Shown here piece after piece: positions 60,392 to 64,000 of a DNA stretch of 64,000 nt. The notes under the pieces were generated by a model, which was not told the origin of the DNA, ran no database searches, and saw only the letters and a list, made by a program, of their open reading frames with translations. The DNA is from Cherax quadricarinatus (taxonomy: Eukaryota; Arthropoda; Malacostraca; Decapoda; Parastacidae), in assembly GCF_038502225.1 (NCBI RefSeq), contig NC_091357.1, positions 5,681,000 to 5,744,999 of the forward strand. The letters are read 5' to 3'. Positions within the stretch are counted from its first letter, which is position 1. Every line of letters starts with the position of its first letter. The translations under genes and the position numbers were made by a program.

Positions 60392-60397
<6 letters not shown>
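59084..60397. mobile_element. Possible solo LTR or LTR-like block
   Basis: The block starts TGTTGCAAC and ends TTTTGTAACA, so its ends are TG...CA with an imperfect inverted repeat (TGTTGC/TGTTAC). It lies between ACAC-type sequence on both sides, as if inserted into the (CA)n tail of LINE-I. Inside are (TA)n (59110-59160), a run of twelve G (59402-59413) and AATAAA (near 60183), but no coding domain. Without a second copy this is tentative; plain unique DNA is the alternative. Confidence 0.3.

Positions 60398-60449
<52 letters not shown>
60394..60449. repeat. (CA)n microsatellite
   Basis: CA run of about 28 units. Confidence 0.95.
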
Positions 60450-60450
<1 letters not shown>

Positions 60451-61081
60451 CAGTGAAGGAGTATCACCATGGACGTGTGGAAGTAATGACACAGAGTTCC
60501 CAATATCAGGAACTCTGCATTATTGGAGATTCAATGTTCGTAGTGTCGAAATCATGAGAAAATTTATATTTAACAACCCTGGCGTTAAAGCATTTTTAAC
60601 ATGACACATTTGTCTTGCGTTTTTTATACGATACTGTAGAGATACGATAATTGTGGTAGCATTTAAAATAATAGTTGCAGTAGGAATTGTAGTAGTTGTA
60701 TTAAAAATAGTTGTAGCAGCAGTCATTGTAGTAACTAAAACAGATGTAGCATTAATAAAAATTTTAATGTTTATATTTTAAATGGCAGGTGTAGTAATAG
60801 TTGTTGTAGTAACAGCTTAAATTTTAAAATGTAGAAATAGTCGTGTTTTTAATGAAGTTGTGGCGTTATTGAGGTAGTAACACTAGCCTCAGTAATAGTA
60901 ATAATTCTTAAAGGAATTGCTAGTTGTTCTAGCAATAGTGTTCTTAATAAAAAGATAATAGCAAATGCAGAAGCAGGTGCTCCATCAAGCTTCCACCTGT
61001 TTCTTCAACTGGATCATAGGCAGTGGCGGCTCGTCCATAGGAGCTCCTGAAATGCAGCCCCCCAGATGCTCACTGCCAGAC
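60450..61081. other. Spacer with degenerate GTA/GTT-rich sequence
   Basis: From about 60640 to 60960 the sequence is dominated by GTAGTTGTAGTAG-like words, probably a decayed trinucleotide repeat. No gene. Confidence 0.5.
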
Positions 61082-61394
61082 GTATGACTTCAAACCATAC
61101 CACGGGCGGGATTTGAACCCGCGGTCAGAGAGTCTCAAAACTCCAGACCGTCGTGTTAGCCACTGGACCAGCTAGCTTCAATAAGATTCACCTAACTAGG
61201 TGTATTTCTACACTAACCTTCCTATAGTGTAGAAATATACTTAGTTGGATGAATCTTATTGTGGCTAGCTGGTCCAGTGGCTAACGCGACGGTCTGGAGT
61301 TTTGAGACTCTGTGACCGCGGGTTCAAATCCCGCCCGTGGTATGGTTTGTTTGCAATTGTGTCATTACGATTTCGTGAGTCAGTATGACTTCAA
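61082..61394. mobile_element. Inverted tRNA-SINE pair (hairpin) with 12-bp target-site duplication
   Basis: The right arm (about 61218-61348, plus) has an A box TGGTCCAGTGG and an exact B box GGTTCAAATCC at tRNA spacing, followed by a tail TTACGATTTCGTGAGTCA. The left arm (61092 to about 61207) is the reverse complement of the same head, including its B box and about 35 bp of upstream sequence. The arms are about 120 bp, almost perfect, separated by about 10 bp. GTATGACTTCAA occurs at 61082-61093 and again at 61383-61394, flanking the whole structure. It is not a functional tRNA gene: the anticodon arm does not form a normal 5-bp stem with a 7-nt loop. Confidence 0.8.
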
Positions 61395-62099
61395 CCTTCC
61401 GCTAAAATAATTTGCAACTGACAAATATATTACAGGAAAAATCTATTGTATGTTTTTTCAGTGTATTTATAAGCTATTTTTTATTTTTTATTTTTTTTGT
61501 TGAATCGAGATAAAAATGATTATAAATAGAAGTTTGATGCGGTACGATAGTGTAGGTATTACTGGCGCTACGAGTTGCCACTGATCGTAGGTTGAAAATG
61601 AAACGAACGGGAGATGTCATTTTATTTTCGGAAAATGTCTGCTGTGCCTACCCAGGAGCAAAGTCCGTATTTTACTGGTCAACAAAAAAAATTAGTTGTC
61701 AGATATATTTGAAGGTGTTTAGGGTATTTTGGGGTTGGTGAATTCGAAATTGGCAGGAGTTTTTTTCAAAATGGGTCTAGTTTGTGAGATATTGCATACC
61801 TCCCCTGAATTAACAGGGAACTTAGCCATAACGCATGTACATGTATATGTAGTAACAGTTTGTATATACAGTTTTAATAAAAATTAGAATGTTATTTTTC
61901 AGTGATTTCATATATTATTTCATGAAAGGAATTGTATCAGCAACGATTACTTAAAAATGTTGTAGCCTTTTTGTTATTTTTCCAGATAAACATGAGGTTT
62001 TCACGAAGAGTCTGCTTGAACAGTAGCAATGCATTTTGGATATGTTTGTGGCGAATACTGTTTGCAAAAATAAAGAAACACATCACAGATTTCGTAAAA
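61395..62099. other. AT-rich spacer, no gene seen
   Basis: No domain recognised. It may include the eroded 5' part of the next pseudogene. Confidence 0.4.
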
Positions 62100-62840
62100 C
62101 AAGCTAATCTTGCTTATACACAATCTTGCTTATTTTGGAGAGCAAGACAAGTCTTTATCTCCCCATATTGTTTGCAAAACCTGTGCAAATGCTTACGACA
62201 GTGGAAAAATAGGGAAAGGAAATGGGTGTGTCTGTGGTGTGGAGAGCCGAAAAACCACCTCGACCATTGTTATTCCTGTATTGAGAATGTGAAATGTTTC
62301 AGTCGATACAAGAAAGTCAGGTGAGAATATTTTGATATTGAGTGATTAAGGAGACGTTCCTATACCAGTGTTTACAGCACTGCCTGACCTTCCGTTGTCA
62401 GATGTTGAAGAAACTCAGGGTTTAAGATGTAACACAGGTGATAGTAGTGGAAGCGAATATGAAGTAACCATTTCAACAACTCAGCAGTTCTCCCAAGAAG
62501 AGTTCAATGATCTGATATGTAACAACAGTCTGTCAGAGCAAGCCACTAAACTTTTAACATCCAGACTAAAAGAAAAGAACTGTTTACAACAAAAAGTTAA
62601 AAATAACAGCTTATCGGATAAGAGAGGTTGAACTCTCTCCTTACTTCAGCCAAGAGGAAGAGCTTGTATGCTGCAATAACATCAATGGACGACTTCTTCG
62701 ACTGGGACTTCAATATCGACCATTAGAAGCTTGAAATGTCTTATTGCACAATGGTAACCAATATGTATCTCTTCCACTTAACAAAACTGTGCTAATGACC
62801 AACATAAAAGAAATCATACAACAGCGTTTTTATATGCAGC
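62100..62840 (+). pseudogene. Frameshifted remnant of a repetitive zinc-binding protein family of unknown function
   Basis: Plus-strand pieces in successive frames read AYFGEQDKSLSPHIVCKTC (62125-62185), then RQWKNRERKWVCLWCGEPKN and HLDHCYSC (62195-62280), then EEFNDLICNNSLSEQATKL and LTSRLKEKNCLQ (62496-62590), then FSQEEELVCCNNINGRLLRL and GLQYRPLEA (62645-62730), and LLHNGNQYVSLPLNKTV (62737-62790). I recall this order (YFG..DKSW.PH..C..C; EP..H..DCYFC; L.SRLKEKNLL; LV.C.NI.G; VLLHNGN) from a family present in many copies in arthropod, hydra and other invertebrate genomes, likely carried by or derived from a mobile element. At least three frameshifts and a stop replace the expected RLFIDSSK-type segment. 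Function is not known to me. Confidence 0.6.
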
Positions 62841-63159
62841 ATTTGGTGATCTCTGAATTATCGTATAATGTTAATCTGTTATTATATAGAATGAAGTGCT
62901 AGTATGTATTACATGATTAGACTTTTGCATGATCTAAAAAATTATTTTAATGCTAGTTGTAAGTTAGCCCCGCCTGATCAATATATTTTTCACTTCTTTT
63001 ATGCTTTTCAATATTTATCAAAAACTAGAGTCGGTCAAGCAAAACCGATGACATATTCGGAATCTGCACCACAATCTTACCCTAAAATCGGTGTAATATC
63101 ATTAACCAGAATATGAGTGTTGTCCAGTTTGTTATTTGTCAAATTCACCCACGTACTTT
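62841..63159. other. AT-rich spacer, no gene seen
   Basis: Nothing recognised. Confidence 0.4.
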
Positions 63160-63325
63160 GGTTCCCCTCAACACTACTATTTCTCTTCCTCTACCTTCTC
63201 CCATGCCTCTTTCTATTCTTCTTTCTCCTCAACCTTCTCTATTGCCTCTTCCTCCACATTCTCCTCCGCGACTTTTTTCTCCTCTACCTCTTCCTCTTTC
63301 ACCTTCTCTCCTTCAACAAGGAGCG
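63160..63325. repeat. Pyrimidine-rich low-complexity tract
   Basis: TTCTCCTCT-type sequence without a fixed unit. Three frames remain open through it (Ser/Leu/Pro/Phe). Confidence 0.75.
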
Positions 63326-64000
63326 TAGGATTTCAAATGCATTCCGGAAACTCCTTTTTAAAAGTTGAAGACTTGCTCCAAGCAGTCTTGGAGTCCCCGT
63401 TGAGAGACTGGGGATTATTTCTAGACAGTGTGAGGCTTGCTATTCAAGGAGGCAGGATCTCTGCCAGAAGTTTCCTAGGATCCTCACATAGTTATTAGGA
63501 CGCTGAGGCATTCGTTACTAGCTGCTAGAATGAGACGTGTCTGCATCACTTCGGTGTCTTGATTGCGAAATGTTTCACCTACAGTGTAATTTGCTTCAGA
63601 GTCGCCTACTGGGTGGGCGAGATGTTGCAGAATAGATACCCAAGTGTTGCACATATGTCTTATTGATCAACTAGCTGAGTGACTAGTTACTAGAAATCAA
63701 TTTAAGAAGACGTTGCAAGGTTTGAGAGACTAGCTGTGAAGCCTCTGTACAACCTACCAAGTTTTTTTTGATAACGTACAAAGGTACTCACTACTGGCCT
63801 TCGAGGTTGACAAGGACAGGAGGGGGGGTAAGGAAGAGGGAGCCTTGATGCTAATGACGAGTCCTTGATTCAAGGAACTGAATCTAGCCTTACGTTCTTT
63901 AGAACAGACCAAATTACCTCCCATTCTTAAGGTGTTGTATGACAATAATAATTATGATAATAAGCAATATGTAATACGAAATAAATAATTTATTATTATT
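63326..64000. other. Spacer, no gene seen
   Basis: Mixed sequence ending in an AT-rich palindromic AAATAAATAATTTATTATT. A minus frame of 63 codons (63754-63945) has no recognisable domain; it may belong to a dispersed repeat that continues past the window. Confidence 0.35.

Noticed and set aside
61218..61348. Functional tRNA gene
   Set aside because: A and B boxes are good, but the anticodon arm does not fold with a 5-bp stem and 7-nt loop. The block carries a SINE-like tail and target-site duplications.
63117..63498. Plus frames of 71-120 codons
   Set aside because: Mostly pyrimidine low complexity; three overlapping frames.

Overview
This window is eukaryotic and intron/repeat-rich. It looks like intergenic or accessory DNA of a malacostracan (probably decapod) crustacean. 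That placement is inference. It rests on the types of non-LTR retrotransposon seen, on 3'-end motifs I associate with crayfish, lobster and shrimp genomes, and on the extreme load of short tandem repeats. Nothing suggests bacterial or viral DNA: there are no operons, no rRNA and no intact tRNA gene.

One convincing host protein-coding locus is present: a minus-strand, uninterrupted 509-codon frame at 25304-26833. It has the six-helix plus large extracellular-loop layout of the polycystin (TRPP/PKD) channel family, closest in pattern to the polycystin-1-type channel core. Everything else is mobile-element wreckage or tandem repeat. By summing the arrays listed, about one third of the window is minisatellite.

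Layout. 0-4.2 kb: two minus-strand non-LTR elements. One has an almost intact gag-like ORF1 with a CCHC knuckle followed by an endonuclease domain; the other is a reverse-transcriptase remnant. 4.2-9.8 kb: an inverted pair of about 330-bp repeats, a TIR-bounded MITE sitting inside (TA)n, short arrays and a second RT remnant. 9.8-14.7 kb: a 42-bp array and two LINE pieces. 14.8-21.2 kb: 29-, 51-, 22- and 55-bp arrays. 21.8-23.6 kb: a degraded LINE. 25.3-26.8 kb: the polycystin-like gene. 27.4-29.6 kb: 16- and 26-bp arrays. 32-37.8 kb: three more LINE pieces and a 19/20-bp array. 37.8-47.2 kb: nearly continuous tandem arrays (25; 35/29/23; 22; 28; 36; 65 bp). 48.7-51.3 kb: two more MITE copies, a LINE with a restriction-like endonuclease signature, and a Penelope-like GIY-YIG remnant. 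51.9-56.8 kb: two large arrays (27 and 30 bp) that are diverged inverted versions of each other. 58-60.4 kb: a LINE followed by an LTR-like block. 61.1-61.4 kb: an inverted tRNA-SINE pair forming a near-perfect hairpin with target-site duplications. 62.1-62.8 kb: a frameshifted pseudogene of a repetitive protein family.

The genes do not form a pathway. The coherent story is genome dynamics: LINE, SINE and MITE ends repeatedly abut microsatellites and minisatellites, and several arrays show stepwise unit-length change, higher-order structure or inversion. The long open frames inside arrays are artefacts of unit lengths and lack of stops, not genes. I could run no search or alignment; family names rest on motifs read by eye.
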